The position numbers were made by a program, and so were the translations under genes. Source: Streptomyces luteolus (GTDB lineage Bacteria; Actinomycetota; Actinomycetes; Streptomycetales; Streptomycetaceae). Taken from it: 64,000 nt of DNA. A model generated the notes under the pieces. That model was given only the letters and a program-made list of their open reading frames with translations, ran no database searches and had not been told where the DNA came from. How positions within the stretch are numbered: the stretch's first letter is position 1; every line of letters begins with the position of its first letter. The stretch is taken from NCBI RefSeq assembly GCF_029968015.1, contig NZ_JASCIS010000006.1, positions 186,001 through 250,000 on the forward strand, given 5' to 3'. This document shows positions 1 to 8,027 of this stretch, piece by piece.

Positions 1-54
1 ACGCGGAAGGGGGCGTATCGGACCGGCCGTCAGAGTTGCGGATCGGTCACAGAA

Positions 55-122
55 TCAGCCCGTCCGGCGTTTGAGGACGAGCCCGCAGGGCGAAACGGGG
101 GTCCGGGGGCGGAGCCCCTGGG
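55..122. repeat. Common Streptomyces intergenic repeat
   Basis: The stretch begins CAGCCCGTCCGGCGTTTGAG and ends in a GGGGGTCCGGGGGCGGAGCCCC hairpin-like tail. I recognise this pairing from memory as an intergenic sequence scattered through many Streptomyces genomes, usually after genes. Here it follows the decayed acyl-CoA dehydrogenase. The GGGTCC/GGAGCCCC part could fold as a terminator. Confidence 0.55.
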
Positions 123-129
123 CATCGAG

Positions 130-703
130 CCACGCCCAGGGCGCCTGATGGGCCGCCCGTACGCCTCGCGCTCCCCGGCGTAGTCGAGGCCGTACTCGTA
201 CGCGGCGCGCGCGATGCCGAGCGCCTGCCGCGCCGACCGTGGGGCGGCTCACCTCGAACGTGGCCGTCGCGGCCTGCGACTTGGCCCCGGCGGAGCCTTC
301 CCGTACGCGGGCGAGCGGGGCGGCACGATGAACGCGGCCTGGCCGCGGGCCCCGAGCTCCGGGTCGACGGAGGCGACGACGACATGCACGTTCGCGATGC
401 CGCCGTTGGTGATCCAGGCGGGACCCTTCCCCAAGTTCTCCACTACGTTCGAGCAGGGGAGACCTCAATGGCCAACTGGTCCGGCGTACCGGACGAGAAG
501 ATCCCGGCGACCGCGAGCGAGGTGCCGGACAGCGCCATGCCGATGCCCGCGTCGCCCCAGAACAGCTCCTCGTTGGCGATCTGCAGCGAGATGCCGCTGG
601 GGTCGCCGAACAGGTCGGCCAGGGACTCGAATCCGGCGAAGCCGTGCACCCAGTCCTTCAGGTCCTGCTGTTCCTCGGTCAGTCCGAGGGAGGAACCGGC
701 CAC
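130..703 (-). pseudogene. Acyl-CoA dehydrogenase remnant with internal deletions
   Basis: The N-terminal piece starts at a likely GTG (703) and reads AGSSLGLTEEQQDLKDWVHG, then GDAGIGMALSGTSLAVAGIF, typical of acyl-CoA dehydrogenase domain 1. The frame then jumps to WITNGGIANVHVVVASVDPE (about 440-350) and, in another frame, to AKSQAATATFEVSRPTVGAA (about 270-215), after which it degrades. An intact enzyme needs about 390-400 residues, but these motifs are squeezed into under 600 bp. At least two internal deletions and frame changes must have occurred, removing most of the flavin and active-site regions. It lies 7 bp after the SCP2 gene, so it was probably the second gene of a lipid beta-oxidation operon. 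Confidence 0.8.
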
Positions 704-710
704 ACGGGCC

Positions 711-1190
711 TCACGCCTTCGGGATGTCGAAGTAGCGGGTGAGCCCGGCGGCGAGCGCGACATCGCCCGCGATCCTGAGCTTGCGGGTCATGAACATCGT
801 GACCGGGTTGGCGTTGCCAGACACCAGCTTCAGGAACTCGGCGTCGCCCAGTACGAGCGTGACGCGCGGCTCCGCGTCCGAGCGGCCCTCGGTGACCGTG
901 CAGGTGCCGTCCGCGATCCGGGTCTCGTAGACCGCCTCGCTGTCGCCGCCGCCCACCTTCCAGCGGATCAGCGCCTCCAGGCTGCCCGCCGTCTCCGGCT
1001 TGAACTGCCGGCCCATGCGGCCGAACACCTCGGCGAGCACCCGGGCGCGCAAGGGCTGGTCCCGCGCGATCTCGTTGATCTGCTTGCCGGACAGGCCCTT
1101 CACGATCTCCGCGAACTCCTCGGGCGATACGCCCGCGAAGTCCAACTCCGCCAGATTGTCAAGGTTGTTCGGGTTCCCGCTGCTCGCCAT
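711..1190 (-). CDS. SCP2 sterol-binding domain protein
   Basis: A 159-residue protein whose C-terminal two-thirds has the SCP2 sterol carrier fold pattern: YETRIADGTCTVTEG, then EPRVTLVLGDAEFLKLVSG and FMTRKLRIAGDVALAAGL. The LRIxGDxxLA motif near the end is characteristic. SCP2-domain proteins bind acyl-CoA or other hydrophobic ligands in the cytoplasm. It is divergent from the acyl-CoA synthetase and sits just upstream of the dehydrogenase remnant, which supports a role in fatty-acid or sterol-like lipid handling. The N-terminal 50 residues are helical, with no signal peptide. The ligand is unknown. Confidence 0.85.
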   Translation of the reverse strand: MASSGNPNNLDNLAELDFAGVSPEEFAEIVKGLSGKQINEIARDQPLRARVLAEVFGRMGRQFKPETAGSLEALIRWKVGGGDSEAVYETRIADGTCTVTEGRSDAEPRVTLVLGDAEFLKLVSGNANPVTMFMTRKLRIAGDVALAAGLTRYFDIPKA

Positions 1191-1230
1191 GGAAGCCTCC
1201 AGCCTCCTCGCTCATCACTGAACACAATCC

Positions 1231-1260
1231 TTACTCGCGAGTAAGCTTACTCGGAAGTCA
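1231..1260. promoter_or_regulatory. Likely regulator-binding palindrome upstream of fadD
   Basis: A perfect 14-bp palindrome TTACTCGCGAGTAA (1231-1244) is followed at a 16-bp step by a second TTACTCG-type half-site (1247-1253). It lies in the divergent gap between the SCP2 gene and the acyl-CoA synthetase. TetR-family repressors of fatty-acid degradation bind palindromes of this size and placement; the regulator itself is not in the window. Confidence 0.55.
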
Positions 1261-1287
1261 GACATCCGCCAGCCCCATTGATTTCTG

Positions 1288-1303
1288 CTTACGCATCGGT
1301 AAG
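1288..1303. promoter_or_regulatory. Second near-palindromic operator candidate
   Basis: CTTACGCATCGGTAAG is a 16-bp near-palindrome with perfect 5-bp arms CTTAC/GTAAG. It lies in the same divergent gap, 83 bp before the fadD start, and shares the TTAC/GTAA arms of the site at 1231. Two related sites suggest cooperative binding by one regulator, an inference. Confidence 0.45.
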
Positions 1304-1385
1304 TTGACGAACACGTAAAGAACTTGCACCGCAGCACGGCACGGAAGCGAACAGCACCGCACGCACGCCGACAACGGAGCCGACC

Positions 1386-3314
1386 ATGGGCGTACGCAAG
1401 GATCTGAAACGGGCGAAGCAGCGCAGCGACCTCGCGGCTCGCGTCCATACGGAGCTGATCAGGGAGGACGGCGTCGTCCGCGAGGTGCGCACCGCCGCCT
1501 TCGACACCGCCTCCGCCACCGGCACGACCGCCGACATCCCCTTCACCAACGCCGCCGAGGCGCCCGACGCGGTGGTCCTGCGCCGCAAGGAGGCCGGCAC
1601 CTGGCGTCCCGTGACGGCGTCGGCCTTCGCCCGCGAAGTCACCGCCGCCGCCAAGGGGTTGATCGCGGCGGGCCTCGAACCGGGCGGCCGCGTCGCCCTG
1701 ATGTCCCGTACGCGCTACGAGTGGGCCGTGCTCGACTTCGCGATCTGGGCGGCCGGCGGCCAGACCGTACCGGTCTACGCCACCTCGTCCGCCGAGCAGA
1801 TCGCGTGGATCGTCGAGGACTCAGGGGCTCGCTTCGTCATCGCCGAGACCGAGGAGAACGCCCGTACGGTACGGGCCGCCTGTGCGTCGATGGGTGTGTC
1901 GATGGGTGATCAGCCCAGGTTGTGGGAGCTGGACTCCGGCGCGATCCTCGAACTCGCCCGCCTCGGCCGGGACGTCGACGACGCGGAGGCGGACAAGCGC
2001 CGGGCCGCGCTCACCCCGGACACCATCGCGACCGTCTGCTACACCTCCGGCACCACCGGCCGCCCCAAGGGCTGCGTCCTCACCCACGGCAATCTGCACG
2101 CCGAGGCCGCCAGTACCGTCGAGCTCCTGCACCCGATCTTCAAGGAGGTCACAGGCCAGGTCGCCACGACTCTCCTCTTCCTGCCGCTCGCGCACATCCT
2201 CGGCCGGGTCATCCAGGTCGCCTGCATGCTCGCGCGGATCGAGGTCGGCCACTGCCCGAGCATCAAGCCCGATGAACTCCGCCCCGAACTGCGCTCGTTC
2301 AGGCCCACCTTCGTCGTCGGCGTCCCGTACCTCTTCGAGAAGATCCACGACACCGGCCGCGCCACCGCCGAGAAGATCGGCCGCGGCTCCTCCTTCGAGC
2401 GCGCCGACCGGATCGCCGTCCGCTTCGGCGAGGCCTACCTCGACAAGTTCCTCGACCGGGGCAAGGGCCCCTCGCTCGGCCTCTACCTCGCCTGGGCGCT
2501 GTACGACCTGCTCGTCTACCGCCGCGTCCGCCAGGAGATCGGCGGCAGGCTGCGCTACGCCATCAGCGGCGGCTCCCCCCTCGACCGCCGCCTCAACCTC
2601 TTCTTCTACGCCGCCGGAATCATCGTGTACGAGGGCTACGGCCTGACCGAGACCACCGCCGCGGCCACGATCATCCCGCCGCTCGGCCCACGCCCCGGCA
2701 CCGTCGGCCTGCCCGTCCCCGGCACCTCGGTACGCATCGCCGACGACGGGGAGGTGCTGATCAAGGGCCCCATCGTCTTCGGCTCGTACTGGAACAACCC
2801 CGACGCCACCGAACAGGTCCTGGACGGCGGCTGGTTCGCGACCGGGGACCTCGGGGCGCTCGACGACGACGGCTATCTGCGGATCACCGGCCGCAAGAAG
2901 GACATCCTCGTCACCAGCGGCGGCAAGAACGTCTCACCCGCCGTCCTGGAGGACCGCCTCCGCAGCCGCCCGCCCATCGGCCAGTGCATCGTCGTCGGCG
3001 ACAATCGCCCCTTCGTCGGCGCCGTCATCACCCTCGAACCCGACGCCGTCGAACACTGGCTGGCCGTCCGCAAGGCGCCCAGGGACACCCCCATGTCCGA
3101 GGTGATCAAGGACCCGCGGATGCTCGCCGAGGTCCAGAAGGCGGTGGACTACGCCAACGAGGCCGTCTCGCGGGCCGAGTCCATCCGTAAGTTCGCCGTC
3201 GTGGAGGGCGAGTTCACCGAGGACAACGGCCTGCTCACGCCCTCGCTGAAGATCAAACGGCACGCGGTGGCGCGCGCGTACGAGCAGCAGATCGAGGTCC
3301 TCTATGAGTCCTGA
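1386..3314 (+). CDS. fadD: Long-chain acyl-CoA synthetase (AMP-forming)
   Basis: A 642-residue ANL-superfamily enzyme that activates fatty acids with ATP and CoA. The AMP-binding signature YTSGTTGRPKG is near residue 218, YGLTETTAA near 420 and the hinge/Asp motif TGDLGALDDDGYLRITGRKK near 483. The C-terminal catalytic lysine region, SLKIKRHAV, is at about 620. Length and motif order match bacterial FadD15/long-chain synthetases. The start ATG follows 'GGAGCCGACC'. The divergent SCP2 gene and the acyl-CoA dehydrogenase remnant make a fatty-acid catabolic locus likely, with the palindromes at 1231 and 1288 as operator candidates. The exact chain-length preference cannot be read from the sequence. 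Confidence 0.92.
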   Translation: MGVRKDLKRAKQRSDLAARVHTELIREDGVVREVRTAAFDTASATGTTADIPFTNAAEAPDAVVLRRKEAGTWRPVTASAFAREVTAAAKGLIAAGLEPGGRVALMSRTRYEWAVLDFAIWAAGGQTVPVYATSSAEQIAWIVEDSGARFVIAETEENARTVRAACASMGVSMGDQPRLWELDSGAILELARLGRDVDDAEADKRRAALTPDTIATVCYTSGTTGRPKGCVLTHGNLHAEAASTVELLHPIFKEVTGQVATTLLFLPLAHILGRVIQVACMLARIEVGHCPSIKPDELRPELRSFRPTFVVGVPYLFEKIHDTGRATAEKIGRGSSFERADRIAVRFGEAYLDKFLDRGKGPSLGLYLAWALYDLLVYRRVRQEIGGRLRYAISGGSPLDRRLNLFFYAAGIIVYEGYGLTETTAAATIIPPLGPRPGTVGLPVPGTSVRIADDGEVLIKGPIVFGSYWNNPDATEQVLDGGWFATGDLGALDDDGYLRITGRKKDILVTSGGKNVSPAVLEDRLRSRPPIGQCIVVGDNRPFVGAVITLEPDAVEHWLAVRKAPRDTPMSEVIKDPRMLAEVQKAVDYANEAVSRAESIRKFAVVEGEFTEDNGLLTPSLKIKRHAVARAYEQQIEVLYES

Positions 3315-3346
3315 GGCCGCTGCCGGGGGAGGTGGAAGTAGTACAG

Positions 3347-3376
3347 GCTGTGGGGGCTGTGGGGGCTGTGGGGGCG
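3347..3376. repeat. Short 9-bp tandem repeat
   Basis: Three consecutive copies of GGGCTGTGG-like units lie just after the fadD stop, in the convergent gap before the sortase gene. No function is evident. Confidence 0.6.
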
Positions 3377-3434
3377 GTTACGGCACCCAGATCCTGCTGC
3401 ACACCCTGCCGCGTGAGCGAGGGCTCCCGGCCGG

Positions 3435-4073
3435 CTATTTGACGCCGGTCAGGCGGGCGTAGACGACGGTGTTGCCCTGGTAGGTGCCGGTGGACTGGGA
3501 GTACGCGCCGCCGCAGGTGATCACCCGCAGCTCGGGCCGGTCGGACTGCCCGTACACCCGCGCGTCCGGGAACGCGTCGCCCGGCACCAGCTCCACCCGG
3601 TCGACGGTGAACACCGCGGTACTGCCGTCCTCCCGGTCCACCTCCACCGTGTGGCCGGCCCGCAGCGCGCCCAGGTCGTAGAAGACGGCGGGCCCGGTCG
3701 CCGAGTCGAGGTGGCCCGCCGTGACGGCCGTGCCCGCCGAACCCGGCGTCGTACCGTCCTGGAACCAGCCCGCCACCTGCGGCAGATTCCCCGGCGGCAC
3801 ATCGAGGGTGCCGTCCGGGAGGAGCCCGAGGGCGATCAGCGGCGCCTCCACATGGATCGCCGGGATCCTGATCCGCACCGGCCGGGACACCGGCAGCGCC
3901 TCGATCGTGCCGCCGGCCGCGTCCGCGCTCGCCGCCGCGGAGGGCGGCCGCGGCGGCTGCGCCTGCGCCCGCACACCGTCGGCCATCAGCCAGGCACCGA
4001 CCAGCACACCGAGCGTGGTGAGCCCCGCGAGCGGAGCCTTGACACGGGGCAGGGGGCTGTACGAGGAGACCAC
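3435..4073 (-). CDS. Class F sortase
   Basis: A 212-residue exported transpeptidase. An N-terminal hydrophobic anchor (residues about 15-36) is followed by a Pro/Ala-rich linker and a sortase barrel. The catalytic triad is visible: His in TAGHLD, Cys in VITCGG and a downstream Arg in VYARLTG, with the GWF and YDLGALRAGHTVEV segments typical of class F. These enzymes attach or crosslink surface proteins on the outer face of the membrane, though class F substrates are poorly defined. The start is a GTG at 4073. The neighbouring gene at 4300-4923 encodes a secreted protein with a C-terminal membrane segment and a basic tail, a plausible partner although it lacks a clear LPxTG. Confidence 0.88.
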   Translation of the reverse strand: MVSSYSPLPRVKAPLAGLTTLGVLVGAWLMADGVRAQAQPPRPPSAAASADAAGGTIEALPVSRPVRIRIPAIHVEAPLIALGLLPDGTLDVPPGNLPQVAGWFQDGTTPGSAGTAVTAGHLDSATGPAVFYDLGALRAGHTVEVDREDGSTAVFTVDRVELVPGDAFPDARVYGQSDRPELRVITCGGAYSQSTGTYQGNTVVYARLTGVK

Positions 4074-4216
4074 GGGCTCACATCCGTAACTGAGAGGTGG
4101 ACGGCGGGCTGTGGGGGGGGAGGGGGCGGAGAGGAGGTGCGCGGGGCTGGTGCCCGCCGCTTTCGCGCGGCTCGGGGGACCGCCGCTTGCGCGGGGCAGG
4201 TCCGGCGCGACAGCGG

Positions 4217-4324
4217 CGGACGCCGCCGTTCAGCTGGGGCTGCCGCGAACGCGGCGGACGCCGTTCAGCTGTGGCCCCCGCGACCGCCGCGGACGCCGTT
4301 CAACTGTGGCCCCCACGACTGCGG
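4217..4324. repeat. Imperfect tandem repeats overlapping a gene 3' end
   Basis: Three imperfect copies of a 35-38 bp unit start CGGACGCCG at 4217, 4255 and 4290. Each continues with a GTTCAGCTGTGGCCCCC-like core. The last copy contains the stop codon and final codons (RGGHS-stop) of the gene at 4300-4923, so the other two look like duplications of that gene's end. Confidence 0.65.
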
Positions 4325-4923
4325 CGCCGGCGGATCAGCCACGCCCCACCGAGTCCCGCGGTCAGCGCGAGCGCCGCACCTCCGGCGATCCGCACCGCGG
4401 TGTCCTCCGGTGCGCCACCGCCGAGACCGCCTCTGACCTGGCCGCTCGGAGAGGTGGGGCTGGCGGTCGGGCTGGTGGTCGGGGTCGGGGAACTCACGGT
4501 GACCCGCTTGGCTCCGGCGGACGCGCCGCCCGTGCAGATCACGGCCACGGTGTAGCTGCCGGGGCTGACGCCCTGCCACGAGGCGCTCTTGCTGGTGCCG
4601 CCGCCCGCGAGGTCCACCTGCTCGCCGCCGGCGAAGCTGGCGCTCCCGTTGCCCATCAGCGAGGCCTTGCCGCCGCTGGGGCAGGAGGTGGTGGTGACCT
4701 GGACCGTCGTACCGGTCGCGGTGACATTGATCTGGGTGGGTACGACCAGGGGGCCGGACGCCGCGAGGGCGGGACTCGCGACGAGGGCGAGCGGCGCGGC
4801 AACAGCGGCGATGAACAGGCCGGAACGCGGGAAGCGGGGCGAGCGGGGTGAACTGGGGGAGCGGGGTGGGCTGGGGGAGCGGGGTGAGCGGGGGGAGCGC
4901 GGGGATATTCGGCTCGTACGCAT
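4300..4923 (-). CDS. Secreted surface protein with Ser-Pro-Arg repeats
   Basis: About 207 residues from the ATG at 4923, which has GGAGG 8 bases upstream; another ATG lies at 4929. The N-terminus is highly basic, with repeated SPR triplets (residues about 7-35), followed by a hydrophobic segment ending in ASPALAAS, a signal-peptidase-like site. The mature part is a beta-rich region with two cysteines (SCPSGG and VICTGG). A Thr/Ser/Pro stretch and a C-terminal membrane helix with an IRRRRSRGG tail follow. That tail resembles a cell-wall sorting tail, but no LPxTG-like motif is visible. The sortase gene downstream suggests a functional link. The long SPR leader is unusual for a signal peptide. 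Confidence 0.7.
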   Translation of the reverse strand: MRTSRISPRSPRSPRSPSPPRSPSSPRSPRFPRSGLFIAAVAAPLALVASPALAASGPLVVPTQINVTATGTTVQVTTTSCPSGGKASLMGNGSASFAGGEQVDLAGGGTSKSASWQGVSPGSYTVAVICTGGASAGAKRVTVSSPTPTTSPTASPTSPSGQVRGGLGGGAPEDTAVRIAGGAALALTAGLGGAWLIRRRRSRGGHS

Positions 4924-5098
4924 ACGCATGTCCTCCACCGAAGCCCGGGAGGCGGCACCCCCAAGGTGCCACCGGATCAGGGAGGTCCCGTGCTCCGTGT
5001 CACCGAGCCAAAGCGCTCGGCGCCCCTCGCGCACGCGGGGGACGCCGAGCGGTGGCTGTGCGGGTGACGAGCGTCAGCCGGATGGCGGCACGGAGGGT

Positions 5099-5512
5099 CT
5101 AGGCCGACTCGTCCTCCGTGTCGAACTCCGTGTCGAAGGTGTACGGCGCGGAGATGACCTCCATGCCGTGGCCCGCGGGGTCCATGAAGTAGACGCCGCG
5201 GCCGCCGTGGTTGTGGTTGATCTCGCCCGGCTGCTTGCCGTGCGGATCGGCCCAGAACTCGATCCCGGCCTCCTTGATCCGCGCGAAGACACCGTCGAAC
5301 TCCTCCTCGGTGACGAGGAAGGCGTAGTGCTGGAGCGTGATCGACTCGGCGGGGATGGACGCGAAGTCCAGGGTGACGCCGTTGCTCGTGGCGACGGGGA
5401 CGAACGGTCCCCACTCCGTCCCGGTCTCCAGACCGAGGATGTGGGCCAGGAATTCGGCGGAAGCCCGGTTGTCACGGGCGTGAATGATGGTGTGGTTGAA
5501 CTCGACCGACAT
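5099..5512 (-). CDS. VOC (glyoxalase/dioxygenase-like) protein
   Basis: 137 residues starting at the ATG at 5512, which has GGAGG nine bases upstream; upstream in-frame codons are less likely. It opens SVEFNHTIIHARD and has the paired beta-alpha-beta repeats of the vicinal oxygen chelate superfamily. Metal-site candidates are His in FNHTIIH, His in LQHYAFLV and Glu in GMEVISAP. EINHNHGGRGVYFMDPAGHG is the typical second-module motif. Members include glyoxalases, extradiol dioxygenases and antibiotic-binding resistance proteins; the substrate here cannot be assigned. Confidence 0.85.
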   Translation of the reverse strand: MSVEFNHTIIHARDNRASAEFLAHILGLETGTEWGPFVPVATSNGVTLDFASIPAESITLQHYAFLVTEEEFDGVFARIKEAGIEFWADPHGKQPGEINHNHGGRGVYFMDPAGHGMEVISAPYTFDTEFDTEDESA

Positions 5513-5604
5513 GGTGGGAATGCCTCCAGAGGCACTCACGGGCACCTCCACGCTCACCCAGCCGGTGACCAACGCGCGATGCCGTGCCGGGGATGGTAGG
5601 CCGA

Positions 5605-5815
5605 CGGTTCCCGGCCGTCCACCGGTTTCCGGGCGTGCACCGGGTCTTGGGCGTGCACGCGTTTTCGCCGTTCACCGGTTTTCGGGCGTACGGGGTTGGC
5701 CAGGGCCTGCCCCTCGGACCGGTGTACGCGGGCGGGTGCCGCTCGGACCGGTGTCCGCGGGCGGGTGCCGCTCGGACCGGCGCACGCGGGCGCGTGCCGC
5801 TCACGCCCGCGTGTA
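5605..5815. repeat. 29-bp tandem repeats between VOC and kinase genes
   Basis: Three near-identical 29-bp units beginning CTCGGACCGG lie at 5713-5741, 5742-5770 and 5771-5799. They are preceded by degenerate CCGGTTTTCGGGCGT units from about 5620 and followed by a partial inverted copy. No gene is supported in this 305-bp gap; forward open frames here are by-products of the repeats. Confidence 0.7.
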
Positions 5816-5817
5816 CG

Positions 5818-7869
5818 TCAGCACCGATCCTCCGTGAACTCCCGCACCAGACGGCCGTTCTCCTCCCGCAGCGTCGACGAGTCCCCGGTGACGCACGCGC
5901 CCGAGGAGGCGGCGCGGTCGACGTCGGGCGGGGCGAGGCGGACGGTGTCGTCGGCGTCCCGGCCGCCGGTGGAGACCAGGCCCATGCCGGCCTCGCAGTG
6001 CTCGCCGGCGCCTTCGGAGACCAGCCTGGCCGCCGGGCTGCCGACCGCCTCCTGCGTGACGGTCATCCGCTGCGTGCCGCCGTTCGCCAACTGCCGCTGC
6101 CAGGTGCCGAGCAGCTCGTCGGGCAACCGCTCGGGGCCGCTGATCCGGTGCAGTACGGCCGTGCGCCCGGCGGCCTCCCAGCGCAGCGCGTCCTTGCCCT
6201 CGACGACCAGGGTGTGCGCGCCGAGCGCCGAGCAACTGCCCTCGGGCACACTGCCGACCACCTTCGTGTCGAGCCGCAGCGAACTGCCGCCCGAGGCGCG
6301 GCCCGCGAGCTTGCCGTCGCTCTTGCACTCGTAGTTCCGGCCGAGGCTGATGCTGTTCGCCACGACCTCGCCGTACTGGCCCTCGCTGATCTCGAACCGC
6401 CGGAACTGGCCGCTCGGCCGCCCGTCCCGCTCCACCTCGCCGGCCCAGGTGCCGACGAAGCCGTGCGGTACGTCGGAGGCCGAGCCCTTGCCGGGCCCGC
6501 CGGAAGGCTCACCTCCGCCGAGCGGCGGCCATCCGGCGGCGGACGCGGCGACCACGGCACCGGCCACGACGGCCGCCCCGGCGAGGGCGAGCTCCAGCTT
6601 CCGGGCAGTGCGCTTCGGGCGCTGCTCCGCCGACTTCAACTGATGCGCGGAACCGCTCCGTTCGGCCCACTCCGGCTGCTGCGACGCCTTCGGCAACTGC
6701 ACTGTCCCCGGCTCGACGTGAGCGGGGGCGGGGGCGGGAGTGGGGGCGGGAGTGGGAGCGGAGGCGGGGGCCGGGTCGGGAGAGGGCGCGGGGGCGGAAG
6801 CCGAACCGGAAGTGGAACCGGAAGTGGAGGCCCCGGAAGTAGGAGTGGGCGCGTGGACCGGCGCCGTGATCGGCGGGGTCGCCGTCGCGCGCGGCGGGGT
6901 GTCGGTGTCCAGCAACCGCACCGCGCGGCGCCCGAGTTCGGCGATGAGCTGGGCGGGCAGCCAGGGCGGCGCCGACGTGCCGGTCGCGACCGGCTGCACC
7001 TGATCGATGACGTCCTCGGGCCGCGTCCGCGCCGCCGGGTCCTTGGTGAGGCAGCCCGCGATCAGCGACCGCAGCGGCTCCTGGATCCCCGTCAGGTCCG
7101 GCTCCTCCTGGGCGATCTTGAACATCACGGCGTGCACCCCGCCGGCCCCGCCGCCACCGAACGGCGCACACCCGGTCACCGCGTACGCGAGCAGGGCGCC
7201 CATGCAGAACACATCGCTGGCCGGGGTCAGTTGCTCGCCCCTGATCTGTTCCGGCGACATGAAGCTGGGCGAGCCGACCACCATCCCGGCGCTGGTGAGC
7301 GTGGTCTCGGGCACCGCGTCCAGGGCACGCGCGATGCCGAAGTCGATCACTCGCGGGCCGTCGATCGTCACGAGCACGTTGGACGGCTTGAGATCCCGGT
7401 GCACGAGCCCGGCGCCGTGGATGTCGAGCAGCGCGCTGGACAGTCCGTACGCCAGGGTCCTCACGGAGTGCTCGGGCAGCGGTCCGTGGCCGCGCGGGGA
7501 GACGACGTGCTCCAGGGACGGCCCCGCGATGTATCCCGTCGCGACCCAGGGCGTGTCGGCCTCGGTGTCGGCGTCGAGCACGGGCGCCGTCCACCGGGCA
7601 CCGACCCGGCGGGCCGCCTCGACCTCCAGGCGGAACCTCTCCCGGAACTCCGGCTCCGCGGCGAGCTCGGCCTTGATCAGCTTCACGGCGACGGTGCGGC
7701 CGCCCTCGGAACGCGCCAGGTAGACCCGGCCCATGCCGCCCGTACCGAGCACGTCGAGCAGACGGTACGGCCCGATCCTGCCGTCCCTGTCCCCGTCGCC
7801 GTGCCCGTTGCCGTCCCCGTCACGCGCGGACGCGGCCCCGCCCGGTACTCCCGCCGCGTGCCCTGCCAT
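5818..7869 (-). CDS. Membrane Ser/Thr protein kinase (PknB-type)
   Basis: 683 residues from the ATG at 7869 (GAGGGAGAG upstream). The cytoplasmic kinase domain runs about 30-290: Gly loop LGTGGMGRVYLAR, catalytic Lys in TVAVKLI, HRDLKPSNV, DFGIA and the SPSFMSPEQIRG activation segment. A Pro/Ala/Ser-rich juxtamembrane linker follows. One membrane helix (ALAGAAVVAGAVVAASAA, about 455-475) leads to an extracytoplasmic domain of about 200 residues with GFVGTWAGEVERDG and LLGTWQRQLANGG. These look like two lipocalin/beta-barrel-like repeats each with a cysteine pair. The open frame continues upstream but has no better start. It probably senses an external ligand; the stimulus is unknown. It pairs with a second kinase immediately upstream. 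Confidence 0.9.
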   Translation of the reverse strand: MAGHAAGVPGGAASARDGDGNGHGDGDRDGRIGPYRLLDVLGTGGMGRVYLARSEGGRTVAVKLIKAELAAEPEFRERFRLEVEAARRVGARWTAPVLDADTEADTPWVATGYIAGPSLEHVVSPRGHGPLPEHSVRTLAYGLSSALLDIHGAGLVHRDLKPSNVLVTIDGPRVIDFGIARALDAVPETTLTSAGMVVGSPSFMSPEQIRGEQLTPASDVFCMGALLAYAVTGCAPFGGGGAGGVHAVMFKIAQEEPDLTGIQEPLRSLIAGCLTKDPAARTRPEDVIDQVQPVATGTSAPPWLPAQLIAELGRRAVRLLDTDTPPRATATPPITAPVHAPTPTSGASTSGSTSGSASAPAPSPDPAPASAPTPAPTPAPAPAHVEPGTVQLPKASQQPEWAERSGSAHQLKSAEQRPKRTARKLELALAGAAVVAGAVVAASAAGWPPLGGGEPSGGPGKGSASDVPHGFVGTWAGEVERDGRPSGQFRRFEISEGQYGEVVANSISLGRNYECKSDGKLAGRASGGSSLRLDTKVVGSVPEGSCSALGAHTLVVEGKDALRWEAAGRTAVLHRISGPERLPDELLGTWQRQLANGGTQRMTVTQEAVGSPAARLVSEGAGEHCEAGMGLVSTGGRDADDTVRLAPPDVDRAASSGACVTGDSSTLREENGRLVREFTEDRC

Positions 7870-7947
7870 GTGCTCTCCCTCGGATCGTCCTGCCACTCCA
7901 CTCTGTGTCACGAAGGTCACGAGTCGGCCGCCGAGTGGCTTCTGTTT

Positions 7948-7995
7948 GATGGGCGTCTTGATGGGCGTCTCGATAGGCGTCTTGACGGGCGTCGG
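7948..7995. repeat. Four 12-bp tandem repeats between kinase genes
   Basis: Four consecutive 12-bp units of the form GATGGGCGTCTT lie at 7948, 7960, 7972 and 7984, the last two with substitutions. They lie in the 158-bp gap between the two kinase genes, just beyond the upstream kinase's stop codon. They could be operator-like or simply slippage products. Confidence 0.7.
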
Positions 7996-8027
7996 GACGC
8001 GGCGTCTCGCTCGGAAGGCCAGGTGAC

